From Aptenodytes patagonicus (taxonomy: Eukaryota; Chordata; Aves; Sphenisciformes; Spheniscidae): 64,000 bases of DNA. Each line of letters begins with the position of its first letter. Position 1 is the first letter of the stretch. A program made the position numbers and the translations under genes. The stretch covers positions 5,587,501 to 5,651,500 of the forward strand of contig NC_134962.1 in assembly GCF_965638725.1 (NCBI RefSeq), in the 5' to 3' direction. This document shows positions 1-11,700 of this stretch, in pieces. The notes below the pieces were generated by a model that was not told the DNA's origin, did no database searches, and saw only the letters and a program-made list of their open reading frames with translations.

Positions 1-1559
1 TAAAATAATTCTAAGTAATCCTGGGGTGGATTAGCGCAGGTATGGAACTCAAAGAATTGTATGACTTGTGTGAATACATGATACTTACAGGTTAATAGAA
101 GTTCAAAAGACTTGTCATCAGCCATGGCCTCTAGCCAGGACACACACATGAATTTACAGATTAAGCGCCCTAAACCCCATTTGACTTAACCTATTTTACA
201 GCTACTTTCTATTTTTCTAGTCCTTTTTGTTATTTTAATCCGATTAAAAGCTTTGCAATTGATTCAAAGGCAGATCCGAGTTAGTACAAATGTTCCCAAA
301 CTGTAGTCAGTGGAATACTTGATGGTGTGCGTAGAAGTTCACGGTCATATAGTCCCAAGATCTTTAATTCTTGAAGTTCATCAAAAGAAACCTGGTTTTA
401 GATTCATCTGATCTCCTGATTATTTTTTAATGAAATGATTGCTGTGACTGAAACCTATTAGCTTATGAAAATCTTTACAAATCTGTTTCAGTTACTCAGA
501 GGGACAGGATACGTTCAATGGTCTAGGAAAAGGAGGCCTCTAACCTTTAGGATGTAGGCAAAGCGTCGTCTTCCTGGTTGATTTCTTTTCATTAAAGTAC
601 TGTTGGTCCCAGACCCTGCTTTTCTGCATATGTGCTCCACCCGCACTGACCTGTGTGAAACTCAGAACTTCCGATTCATGGGAAGTGGTGTGTTTTCCAA
701 AATTGTCTTTATTATGAGTTGAAACAAAAACTTATGTTCGCCATTCCCATAAGACATAATTGTAAAAGACGTTCTTTTGTAACATCTTCAATCTGGTTTA
801 TTGAGGTTTTCAAAAATTATTATTTTAATGTCAAAGTATTTTTCCACGTGAATTTTTATCAAAAATGGTACAGTTGCACACACACGCTATTCTTCCTTTC
901 CCAATGAATGGTTTATTGGAAACAGATTTCTCCTGCAAAACAACTGCTTTTTTCCCCGTGGCCGACTTCACCCAGGCCGTGCACAGCACACACGTGCTGC
1001 GGACAGCCAGGTACACATCTGCAGCCGTGCCCCGGTGTCTGCGCGGGTGGAGGTACCGGGAATTTACCGCACCCAGGCGACTGGGACTGGAGGCATTCGC
1101 CCGAGGCTCTCTTTGGCTCATCGGCACCCCCGCGTCCCTCCCTCCGGGCCACCCGGCGAAGGCCGGCAGGTGTCAAGGCGGCGAGGGAGCGGCACGCCCC
1201 GCCACGCCGCCGGGCTCGCTCCGCTCTCCGGGAGCTGGGGAGGCCTCGCCGGCAGAGCCCGCCCCAGCAGCGCTCCGCTCCGGCAGCACAACCCGGGCTA
1301 CCTGGGGAGCGCGGCGGCCTCCTCTCGTCCCGCCCTGACCCCGGCGGGGGACGGCTCCGCCTCCAGCGGGGCCCGCGGCGCCCCCGCCCGGGCTCTCCCT
1401 CGGGGGTCCCCCGGGGGCGGGCAGGGAACCCCCGCCCGTTACCGCCCCGCGGCAGCGGCCAGGCCGCCACACAGCCCTCTCGCCTCCCCCCGCCCGCGAG
1501 GGTCGCGCCCTCCGCAGCCCGGCCCGCCATTTCGCGTCCCGCCGCCCGCCCGCACTCAC
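1..1559 (-). other. EDN3: EDN3 intron 2 (5' part)
   Basis: This is the intron that follows the EDN3 exon 2 donor (GTGAGT, read on the minus strand at 1559-1554). The half nearest the exon is very GC-rich and the far half (1-850) is ordinary AT-rich DNA. I searched the minus strand for the next endothelin exon, which should encode the end of big endothelin and the endothelin-like cysteine domain, and did not find it. It should lie beyond the left edge. The long open frames across 900-1900 are products of high GC content and few stops, not genes. Confidence 0.7.
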
Positions 1560-1900
1560 TCGGGGGTGTTGATCCAGATGATGTCGAGGTGGCAGTAGTA
1601 GACGCACTCCTTGTCCTTGTAGGTGTAGCAAGTGCAGCGCCGGGCTCGGCTCCGCAGCGCCCCGCCGTCCACCTTGGCCCTGCCGCCGGCCGGCAGCGCC
1701 GCCGCGTCGCTCTCCTCCCGCTCCTTCTGCCCCAGCGCCGCCGAGCGCGGCTCGCCGCCGGCCGGCAGCGGCAGGGAGCGAGGCCGGGGCAGCGCGGACC
1801 CTGCACCGGGGGAAGGCAAGAGCAGCGCTCAGCTCCCCTGCGCCCCCCTCCCCGCCCGCGCACCCCCGCACGGGGAGCGCCCCCTCCCCGGTGCCTCACA
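1040..1900. promoter_or_regulatory. CpG-rich island over EDN3 exon 2 and flanking introns
   Basis: The sequence changes sharply from AT-rich to very GC-rich with many CG dinucleotides, starting near 1040 and ending near 1900. The island covers exon 2 and both flanking intron ends, not the exon 1 start. A second, shorter GC-rich block lies at about 2560-2720, upstream of exon 1. Islands like this often mark promoters or developmentally regulated CpG domains. No measured promoter activity is implied. Confidence 0.6.
1560..1800 (-). CDS. EDN3: Endothelin-3 precursor, exon 2 (mature peptide)
   Basis: This exon encodes residues 18-97 of prepro-endothelin-3, a secreted vasoactive and neural-crest peptide that acts on endothelin receptors. 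The propeptide (residues 19-72) is Ala/Gly/Pro-rich and ends in RSRARR, which contains a furin site (RARR). The 21-residue mature peptide follows as residues 73-93: it opens CTCY, contains KDKECVYYC and ends HLDIIW. Its four cysteines (73, 75, 83, 87) are in endothelin spacing, which in the family pair 1-15 and 3-11. Trp93-Ile94 is the expected converting-enzyme cleavage site, and INTPE continues big endothelin. The acceptor is a pyrimidine tract plus GTGCAG before 1800. The donor GTGAGT begins at 1559. The exon starts in phase 1 and ends in phase 2, as in other vertebrate EDN genes. The mature peptide has Tyr at position 4, where mammalian ET-3 has Phe. It differs from ET-1 by the Thr2/Tyr4/Thr5/Tyr6 segment, so EDN3 is secure. 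Confidence 0.96.
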
Positions 1901-2197
1901 GCCCCTTTTGTAACAGGACCCGAACCACCGCCAGTCCCGGAAAAGTTTCAGGGCTGTTAAAAGCACCGTTAAGTTTGTATTTGCTGCAGCGCGGTGGGTG
2001 CATCGCGAGCGAGTGTTTTTGTTTTAAACCTACGTAGGGCCAAATGATGTCTTTGGCGTCTAGTTATTTACCACGCATCGGAGTGGGCTACTGCTTACAG
2101 CCTTTTGGAAGAAGAAGGGGGAAAAAATAACCAACCCACCAGCCTTTCTTTGTGTGCATGCGTGGAAGTGGCAAAGAAAGAAAGAAATTCATGTTAC
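1801..2197 (-). other. EDN3: EDN3 intron 1
   Basis: A short intron of 397 bases runs from the donor GTAACA next to exon 1 (2197) to the acceptor GTGCAG next to exon 2 (1801). It is GC-rich only at the exon 2 end. No other feature was seen. Confidence 0.85.
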
Positions 2198-2249
2198 CTG
2201 CAGTCGACGTAATTGTCAGTCCAAAGAGGAACAATAAACCCAGCTCCAT
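2198..2249 (-). CDS. EDN3: Endothelin-3 precursor, exon 1 (signal peptide)
   Basis: The coding part of exon 1 is 52 bases: a start codon at 2249-2247, then 17 codons and one base. It reads MELGLLFLFGLTITSTA plus a split Gly codon. This is a compact signal peptide with a Leu/Phe core and a small-residue C-end, and it closely resembles the start of mammalian EDN3. The donor is CAG|GTAACA after 2198. The phase-1 end joins exon 2 exactly and makes the Gly codon GGG. This start was chosen because it gives the family-typical signal peptide. A longer frame running in from further upstream is open only by chance. Confidence 0.93.
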
Positions 2250-2760
2250 TAAACCCAAATTGCACGCTTGTTGACTGCAGGCAAAGGTGAACGGCAGGGG
2301 CGACTGAACCGCTCCAGGAGGAATCACTTCAGGTTGGAGGCAGGGAATATCCTGGGGCTGGCGGCACACGCTGCACCCGGAGTTAGTTCCCACACGGAGG
2401 TGTGATGAGTGGTTCTCCCTTGCAGTTATTTTCCTCCAGTGCGGACTTAGTCCTGAAGGGGAGAGTGTTGTCAAAAGAAGGGAAGATCCATCGCTTGGCT
2501 TTTCCCACACACACCTCCCACCCCACCCCCAAATCTGATCAGAAACCGGAGCTGCTGCTTTCCAGCTGCAGACGCCTCCCACCCGCGGACAGCTGCCTGC
2601 CTGCCTGCCCGCCTGCCTCCCCCCCCGCGGCCCGCGCTCCCCGCCCCCGGCCGCCCCCCGCTTCCCACCCCGCGCAGGTACGGGGCAGGGATGAAGCGGC
2701 ACATCCTCCCCGGGAACGGCAGGCGCAGCCCTTTTGTTACTGCTAACGCTGATCTTACTT
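2250..2760 (-). promoter_or_regulatory. EDN3: EDN3 5' leader and probable promoter region
   Basis: This is the region directly upstream of the EDN3 start codon. It includes a GC- and C-rich block at about 2510-2700 with a CCTG/CCTGC short repeat at 2595-2617. I found no TATA box on the minus strand, so the transcription start cannot be placed from sequence alone. The leader is expected to lie inside this block because no acceptor-like sequence sits directly before the start codon. Confidence 0.4.
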
Positions 2761-5700
2761 CATCACTTCTAAGCGATCTGGTCCTGTTGGTCTATGGGTA
2801 ATCCCGGGAGGACAGGGGGTTGCTTGTGCGATGAAAACGCCAAGTTTTGACTCAAATCTGGGCTACAGATTTGGGAATTGTTTGGGGCTTTTTCCCCCAA
2901 GACTCTGCCAGTTATTTCCACGTGAAATTAAGTCACCAATTTATTAATACCCTCTTCTTCCCCAATTAATTATGAACACCTCTTTGCGGACAAACCTACC
3001 TAGAGTGCAAAATTTAAGGTAAAAGGGGATTTCGTATTGTGTGAAATACCTGACGCTCGTGCCTAGAAAAACACTCCTGCATGTGGCCCCATTTGCTATC
3101 ATAACATCAGCTATTAAGTGATAACAGGTAAGGGTTTAAGGGTTAAGGGTATTGGCTATCTCTCCTCTTACAGTAGTATGTGTAATACATCCTGTTATAG
3201 GAAACATATGTCGTAGACAGCACGTGGAGAAAGGCTAGCAAATTTAATTGTGGATGTTTTAAACCAAAACATCATGTTTTATTTAAGAATGTTTCAGTAC
3301 TAACAGAAAGAGCTGCAGCCAAAATTGCTTTTATGTATCATGCCAATTTGATATATTCACTAAAATCTGTTTTGTGAGTAGAAAACTAGTTGCAGGACCA
3401 CGGTTGCAGCAGGTTATGCTATCCGAAGGAGGAACGCTGTCCTCTACCGCATCACATTCTTCTCCAGCCCTGCCCCCGATTCCAGCTTCTGGTGTGGACT
3501 AGTCAGTAACAACACTTACAAAAAATCTCATTAAGATGTCATGTTTTGTCAGCTTGTCAAACCTTGCTTTTTGTCAGTTTCTAAAGATTGAGGGTTTTGT
3601 GGGAGAACTTTAGTTGACCACATTCCCAGCTAATAACAAAAGCACGATGGCCATCAAAGACAAGGTAACAGCTAGAAAGTTCCTTTTTCTCAAGTTTTGC
3701 TGAGACCACATCTCTCTGTGGAAATGTAAACTGCTTTTTATTCTCACAGTTTGTGCAAATGACAAGGCTTTGCAATATAGAATTGAAATGTCAGAAGCAT
3801 TAATCATGCCCTATCTCCAAAACCCGGTTAGAAAAGACAAGATTTCAGTAAATTTCTAAGGTTTGTGCCTGCTGCAGTGGGTGCAGTTCCTGAGGACGTA
3901 GCCACAAGTAGTTTGCTCAGGTATTGACAACATTCAGGTACTGAAACAGAACTACAGAAGTACCTTGTTGATTTTAATTCCGCTAACTTTAAATAGTTTC
4001 ACGGCGGTCACTGATGTTCTCACAACTAATACAGTGGGGGAAAAATAGATCCCATGTAAATTACTGAATTTAGCATAATATTCAAGTTCATGCTTGATCT
4101 AGGAAAGTAAGTGCTTACTTACCTTTAAGGATGAGTAACTGCAGTGACCCGAATGTGTATATAGTTTGCTTTGCCGGATTGTGGGTTTGTGTGTATTAAG
4201 GTCATGCTCTCCAAGCATCAGCAGAGTTACAGTTAGGCTTCACAGCTGTATAGCTGCTGCTATTTTGAAAAATATCATGCCAAAACATCTCTGAAAACAG
4301 CATGTTTCTGAAGTTATTTCCATTTCTTATATAAGTAGAAAATTGCTTCAAATCAGGAAGTTCTAGATATTGTACTCTGATACTGTTGGATACAGGATTG
4401 ATTTTGACAAATGCTTATGATGGCATTTTAACTTATCTGAAAGAGGAAAAAAATAGAGATTTATTGTGCAGTTACTGTTTAACAGAACTCTTCACTGCAG
4501 TGAGTAGGAAGTACTGGTTATATGTTGCTGGTGTGATAAGTAACAATGACACGAGTCCAAATTCTGATTCATGAATTTCATTTTCTGCATTGCAACTTTT
4601 TTTTTTAATAATGATGTAAAATTATCATAGTAACAAAAAGTTTAAAATGAGTAATATATAACGGTATCACACGTATAGGTTTGTTACGGCAAAAAAAGGT
4701 CACGTGTTGTGTTGTGAATTGATTTAACCACATTTTCCTAAAAAATATTGTTCTATTTTTTTAAATGATATTTTGAAGGCCTCTTCTACATTGCTCTACT
4801 TTTTCTTCCATGTGCTGTTTAATCTTTGAAAAGCCAGGGGAGGCCATATCAGCACTGATACCGAGTGCTGTGTAAACAAAAGAAGTAATAAAATATATTC
4901 TGAAATTAGCTATCAGGGTTCAGAAATTAAGAAGGGCAAGGGTTTGGTCAAACGACCTCATGTAAGCTTTAAAAGAGATAAGACATAGACTCTACAGGAA
5001 GAAAGAGACTCTCATCAAAGGAATTAATACTTCTGGACATTGTGGGCCTGATTCTCATTTACATTGATTATCAAGTTATTTGTGCCACATATAACCTAAT
5101 TGGACCCGAGACCTTTTTATTTAATAAATATAGCAGTCGCAAAACAAGAATGCTGGTTAAGCGAATAGCAACAAATAAATATTAAAAATCCAGGGTCCAT
5201 TTTGAGTTGGGGTAGTAATAAATGATGTCTGGATATCACCGTCAGTGATACTAACGTGATGCAAAATGGTTTTGTAAATCTATTTGAGGATTATATTTTC
5301 ATTTGGTTAAGAAAAAGAGTAGCAGCTATTGAGGTAGGTGGCATAGACTGGAAGCCAAGAGAAGCCAAGAGATCCAATCCATGTTATTTTACAGCTTTTC
5401 CTTTAAAATTGTTTTAACTTCGTAGGTTCCTTTTTCTGTTTCCATTTCAAGATCTTTAGGGTGGATGGGTACTTTGCAAAAACCTTGAGAGCCCTGGACA
5501 AAACGTGTGGAGCTAATCCTTCTCTCTATACCTTCTCATCTTCCCACCTCCGACACACTCCTTCCTGCCCTGGTGCAGGAGCAGCCCAGCAGTGCTGTAA
5601 GCGCCAGCTACGCTCTCGCCGCACGGTGGGAATTCCCCTGTGCTAGGACACTTCCTCATTCCTAGGGCCACCCAGGCAGCTTAAGGAAGACGATCAGCAG

Positions 5701-8700
5701 ATCTACCCTGTTGCCGGGTGTAAATATTGTATATCTGAGAACTTCTAATTGACTGAAGGGAGAATATATCTTAGAGATGAGGTCAAGGCTGAAGGAGTCC
5801 TGGAATGTGGAGCAGCTGAAACAGATGATGTTAAGAAAAGTCAGCTCAGATTCCAGATTTTATATTTGAAAACCACGGACTGCCATTTCAATTAGGAACA
5901 TAATCTTGGTTTTGTTTAGTACTTCTCTGCCCCTTGTATCCCTGCTTTATAAATACACTCATGTGATTGTGAAGCAGAGACCCTAGCAGTAATTCCACAG
6001 CATTTAACCTTCATCATACAGGTGACTACACAAAATAGTTATGAGTTATAAAAACGTTCCAGATGTGTTTAAATAGGGCTGGTTACTGAGAGAAACCACT
6101 TAAAAAGCTAACCTTCTAGGGTATATTTACACTAGTAATAAAGCCTGTATTTAAATGTACGGTAGGGTTTTGGCAGCAGTGGAGAATTTTTTGGCACTGA
6201 AATCTATTCTTACAGCTTCACAGCAGGCCAAGAGGAAAGCCTGATCAATACAGATTTGATACTAAGTAAAGGCAACCAATCTGTTTATTACAGCTGTCAA
6301 CCATTCATATCTCTCTTCCCACTCTCTTGCTTCCTTCTTAATCACGATGTTCTTTAGTGTTTTTGAAAGAAAAGATCATATTAAGCTGCAAACACTGTGT
6401 ATTTAATAGCACGCTCTGCATCACTCTCACAAAGCAAGCAACTTAAAAGATGGTACCTGATGTTTGAAAAAATGTGCTGAAATCAGTAGGTTCTCGAGAA
6501 AACCTTATCTTCTGATTATTATTTGTTACTTTTTGCTTGGGTTCTATAGCCAGAAAGCTGAAGTTAATCTTGTCTCCCCTCCTGTTACAGACAGCCCTAT
6601 TCAGAGCCCTTTGATGTCAGTGCAAAGAATCCCATTTTTAGTGGCCTTTGAACCAGATGTAGTAAAAGGGCAACTGAGCATTTTGTAGGGGTTGCAGTTG
6701 GGTAACTTGCTTAAAGGAGGAGAGTTCTGTTACCTATTTCTGTTTTCCCATTCCTTTTATTATTTTTAATATTTATATACCATTAAAAGTAATGTAGATA
6801 CTTGGTAAATAGTGAAGAGGACAAATGCCTCTGCTCTGACCGTATTACAATTTCTTTAGATAAAAGCAAAGTAAAGAAGGACCTGTATGGCTGTTTTTCA
6901 GCCTTCGTAGCAGTAGAGCAATAGCACACAAATTTAATGATTCCTGCTTGTTTCAGCTATTGTGAAATTTAGGAAGGAGTTTGCATAAGATAACGTATCC
7001 TGCTGTTGTAATATACTGGAGACAGGGCTCAGATCTCGGGATAAGGAGTGCTGCAAAAATCCGAAGTGTTATTATCGCTACCCACCACTCTCCCCAGGAT
7101 CTGAACCTGACCTCACTTCCTGGATCCAAATAATCTCCGTCTTTGTGAAAATAACAGGATTTTACAGGAAGAGAATTTTCTATAATTATTACGTGAAACA
7201 GTTCTTTTCCTCTACATTTATTCAGGTTTGGGCATGTTACTGAACCAGGAGAATTCCATGTCAAAATACGATCAATCTGAACACTTCTTGTGTTTGTAAA
7301 GAATGGACGGAGAGCTGCCAGCAAATAAGAAGCTAGAGGCGGAAAACTGAGGTGGCTATCTTGCCAAAAGAACGTAGCACATTTAAAAATTAATAAGGCA
7401 GAGACGCAGACCACTTGGGAGGGACAGCTTGTTTCCGGAGGTGCACTGGCAGGAGGAAGAAAACACGAGTACCAAAGCAAATCAGTTTGGGCAGAAGCCA
7501 GTCTGGAGGGTGATGAAAAGAGGGAGGGAGTGGTGTGCACGTATAAGGATTTGGGTTCTGGCCTGGTTTTCCTTCCTCAGCGGCTTGGTAGGGAACTTGT
7601 GGTCCGTTGTTTGTAGTGTGAGTGACTGGGGAAGTCTGTAGTCCTGGGAGGAAAGGGAGGTGTAAAGATAAACTGGAGGAAGGTGGCTAGAGACTAGGTA
7701 TGTCCTGAAGACTATCGCTGGCCCTCAGGCTATTATACAAAAAGTGAAATTCATGTGCTTCTCTGACAGCACTTCCCTGAGAGCTCCCCTTCTTGGAGCG
7801 CGCTGAGCTGCAGCCTGCCTGGATGCGTTTGAAGAGGGCATTTTTTGCATTTGTTGGAAAGCCAAAGGACCAGAAACCCTGAATCGACTGTCCTGTCTGG
7901 AGCAGAATCTGCAGGGAGGGATACACTGGGCTACTGGAGAGGTGAGTGTCTGCCACTGCCATTGCTGTGCTCCTAGGAGCTGGATGGAGCAACAACATGA
8001 AGCGTACTGGGGCACTGCAACGATGCAGCTTTTTACGGCTCCCTTTGTCCAGAGATGTAGCAGCTTGGGTGGAATAAAAGCCTAAAGCTTGTGTTGCAAA
8101 ACGTGTGGTTTGTAGCCCTTCTGGCTGCGAAGGGAGCTTTACAACATCTGCTGGATTTTAATTAAGAGCATGGATTTTGCAGAAATGGTTGGCGTCTTTG
8201 TGTGGTGACAATTCCTGTTCACCTAGCTAAGCAGTTTTGGGGCTTTTTTCTTAGTGTGGCTTCATGATGTGACATGCAGGTGATTGCAGAAGTTTAAAAA
8301 ACGCTGTGTTGGACCACTGATATGCAGGAACACCTTTTTACAAATCTGTAGATGAGATGGGTGTCTTCTAACAGCCAATCTTGTTACATAATAAGGGCAG
8401 TCTGGAACAAAGCTTAATAAAATGTGCAGTAGCAAAAAATGTGCACATCAATAACAAAACCCTAGTTTATTTTATATGATGTGCCCAGGTGGACAAGACT
8501 GTCAATGTACATGCAGCAGTCAGTATACTGTGTGATAATAATTTATTCACCTATATGAAAACCAAACAGGCTGGTCATAACCACCTTTATTCTGTGGCAA
8601 ACCTCCTCTTCGAATTTGTACTTAACAACGTTAGTAAGACATTAATGTTTCTGGTGCTGCCTTGTAGGATAGTATAAATAAAAGTTCTGCTGCAGTTACC

Positions 8701-11700
8701 AGCTACTAATGAAGTTAGTGTCTTCGTGTTGCAACTTCTTGGTAAATCCCATTTTAAAGACAAGTACCGTCTGACCATTTCTTTTTTTTAGAAGATCCAC
8801 AGCTGAGACTCATCAGTCTAGCAACAACCTTGACACCATGTTTGAATATATAACCTTTCCTCTCCCCAAGCAACTTATCTCTCACTAAGAAAAGACTTTC
8901 AGAGAGAAATAAACAAGTGTCTGCCTGTATGAACTGGCAAAGGGAAAATAAAATGAAAAATGAACCCGTATTATTTAAACAGTGTGACATGACAAACTGC
9001 AAGTGCTGCTCACACCTAGCCCTCTGAGAGCAGCTTGCTTTGTTGAGAAGCTTTGATTGAACCTGAACCTTTAGTTACTGAACCTAGCTTTGTGAATACG
9101 TTACATTTTGCAATGGCATGATATTATAATCCTCCAGATTTTCAGCAGACCATTTGTTGGTATGAAATCACACAAATGTCTGAACACAAAGGCAAGGCCA
9201 AGTTGGGCACCAATGTTGTGAGTGATGTGACTCTCAGTCCTCTGGGAGCATTCAGGTTTGGTGCAGAGGCTGAGTAGGTTAAATCATTCTAGTACCTAGA
9301 AAGACTGTGTTTATGGGGATCAGGGGGCTGTAGCATGAAATCTGGGGCAACAACTGCAGACCATCTGTGCAGGTTGCGTGGCCTAGGGCTGGTGCAGGTT
9401 TAACTAAATGAGGTTAAGGAAGCCTATGCATTACCAAAGTGTACGCGCTATGCTCTAACCCTTCCTGCAGTGCATATTTTGTGCGTTCTAAAAATCCATT
9501 TAGGTGTGCGTTACAGGCCTAGCACATCTTATGGCAAAGAGATAATTGCCATTCAGATCCAGATTATCAGGTCGTTTTCAGCCTGAAATGCTGTTGGTAA
9601 ATAACAGATGGCACAGATATCCAAGGTAGTCATAGTTATGAAATTCGTGTCTGCGGCTATGTTGTGTTTAGTCTGATTTGTTGGAAGAACAAGAGTTGGC
9701 AGCATCCTTCTTGATGGTTCAAAAGGAATAGCTCTTTCCAGAAGAGGCAGAATTCTGCAAGATAAACATACAGAGTTACAAGATGAACATAAGCCTAATG
9801 TAACATGGGAATTCTTAATCTATTTAGCTGTTCTCATTGACATGATTGTCCTTATTCTGGAGGCCCTCGACCTCACATTCAGTTTAATACCATAATCCTG
9901 GGAATAATAGCAATGCAGTACTTTAGACATGGCAGGAGTTCAGTACATTTTGTACACTTAAGTACATATACTATCTTCTCTGTTGTTGAAACATCAGGAG
10001 AGGAAGAGAGGAGGAGTAAGTGCACCATACAACCTGCATGTAAGTTTTGCATGCAACTGATGTAGCTTTTCCCTTTCTCACGTTTTCCACAACTGCATTT
10101 CATCCTACCTTATCAGGGTTGGTAAAGCAAGTGCTAGTAAATCAGATTATAAGAGAAGAGTGAGTGCCAAAAGAATGTTCTCCCTTAGCTGCTAGGGAAG
10201 AATACTGGGGCATTAACCAAAATAGGACAGGGAAGGTAACAGTGTTTTGTGGGAAAATAGGAAAGATAATGGGGAAAAACAATAGGCAAAGGAAGGGGAA
10301 AAGAGAAAGTCAATTAACTCGCTCTTCACAGAAGTATCTTTTCTATACAAAGACAACAAAAGGAAAAAGGAGGAGGAATAAACAAAAAGTGAAAAAAACC
10401 CAACAGGAGACTTAATGGGAGAAGTAGAGAAAAGGAATAAAGAAACAGGGTAGAGGAAGAAAATGAGATGCTAATCTCTTTCCAAGGGTCAAGTATATCC
10501 CTCTAACAGTCTGCAAGGCTAGGATTTTGCTTCTGCTTTTTGCCTCTGAGTGCTTCTTTAAAGCAAATATCTAACCAGGCACCAGGCTGTTTAGATTAGT
10601 TGATTGTCATTTGAGCTTCCTAGGTATTATGCTATTTCCCTGGTAAAAATTCTTCAGCTGCAAACATTTTCAGGCCATTGTTGTGTTGTTAAGGGCATGG
10701 AGAAAAGAGACAATCTGAGATAATTTCTTAGTACAGTGTTACTTTTCATATATTTTAGAAGATACATTGTGGTAAGCATTGAAAAGAATATTGAGGCAAA
10801 CTAGAACAAAAGGCAAGTTCAAAAAGCTATTTTATTGATTGAAGGACTTGATGAGGGAGGGAATGAAGAAGGACTGGAATTTGTATAACCCTGTTAACAG
10901 TCTGGCTGCATTCCTTTGTCAGTATTTTTATTGACTTTCACTTCCAAAGAAACAATGATGCTTCAAGCTGTTCTCTGAAGTCTGGATATACCTTGCTGAA
11001 CTAATGAGACAGAATGCATCACAGCTGTTAGCAAGGGTTGCATGTGCGTACACACATTTGTACTAGGAGAACAAAAGAGTTGTGATCATGCTTTTCTCAC
11101 TCTGAAGTGCAATTGTTTACATGCCTTTTGAGTTTTGAACAACAGTGCTTCACACGTTAGAAGGGCCATAATGAAATTTATTATCCCTGGCTCTGAAATA
11201 ATTTAGTGTTGTTTTGACATTTTTCTCTTTTACTGTTTTATCTTTCCTCAGACTAGGAATAGAGAACTAGGAGTCAGAGTTTCTGCTTTTGATATTTGCA
11301 GTTTTGCAAGCGAAGATTGATCTAATGTCTGTACCAGTTAAAGTTAGACTGGTAGTGACTATCTGTCGTAATGATATATAGCTGAAGAGGACGCAGGGCT
11401 CGTATTCATTTTGTGATGAATCAGAATCTAGGGGCAAGGATTTTATATGTCCATCATTGTCATAATAGTGATGGGCAGAAATTCACTGTCTTACTATAAG
11501 GTGGCTGCAAAAAGGATGATGAGGATTATTATAGGCTCCAGTTAAATAGTATAAAATATGAATTGAGTAATGACTGTCAGTCATTCACTGAATCTAATAG
11601 GTGTCTGACCAGACAGAGATTCATTCAGATAGCTTTATTTGCTTTTAGTTACTCGGTGGAAAGATGCATGAGTTATTAATAAATTGTAACTAACTATTGC

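Noticed and set aside
831..1127. A minus-strand frame downstream of EDN3 exon 2, considered as EDN3 exon 3.
   Set aside because: It lacks the expected endothelin-like cysteine pattern and the continuation of big endothelin, and no matching acceptor in phase 2 was found.
908..1960. Several long open frames on both strands across the GC-rich island, up to 350 codons.
   Set aside because: They are Arg/Pro/Gly/Ala-rich and overlap EDN3 exon 2 in other frames. High GC content suppresses stop codons, and no family resemblance was seen.
2088..2702. A 204-codon minus-strand frame running through EDN3 exon 1.
   Set aside because: Only the part from the ATG at 2249 to the donor at 2198 is endothelin-like. 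The rest is 5' leader and intron that happen to be open.
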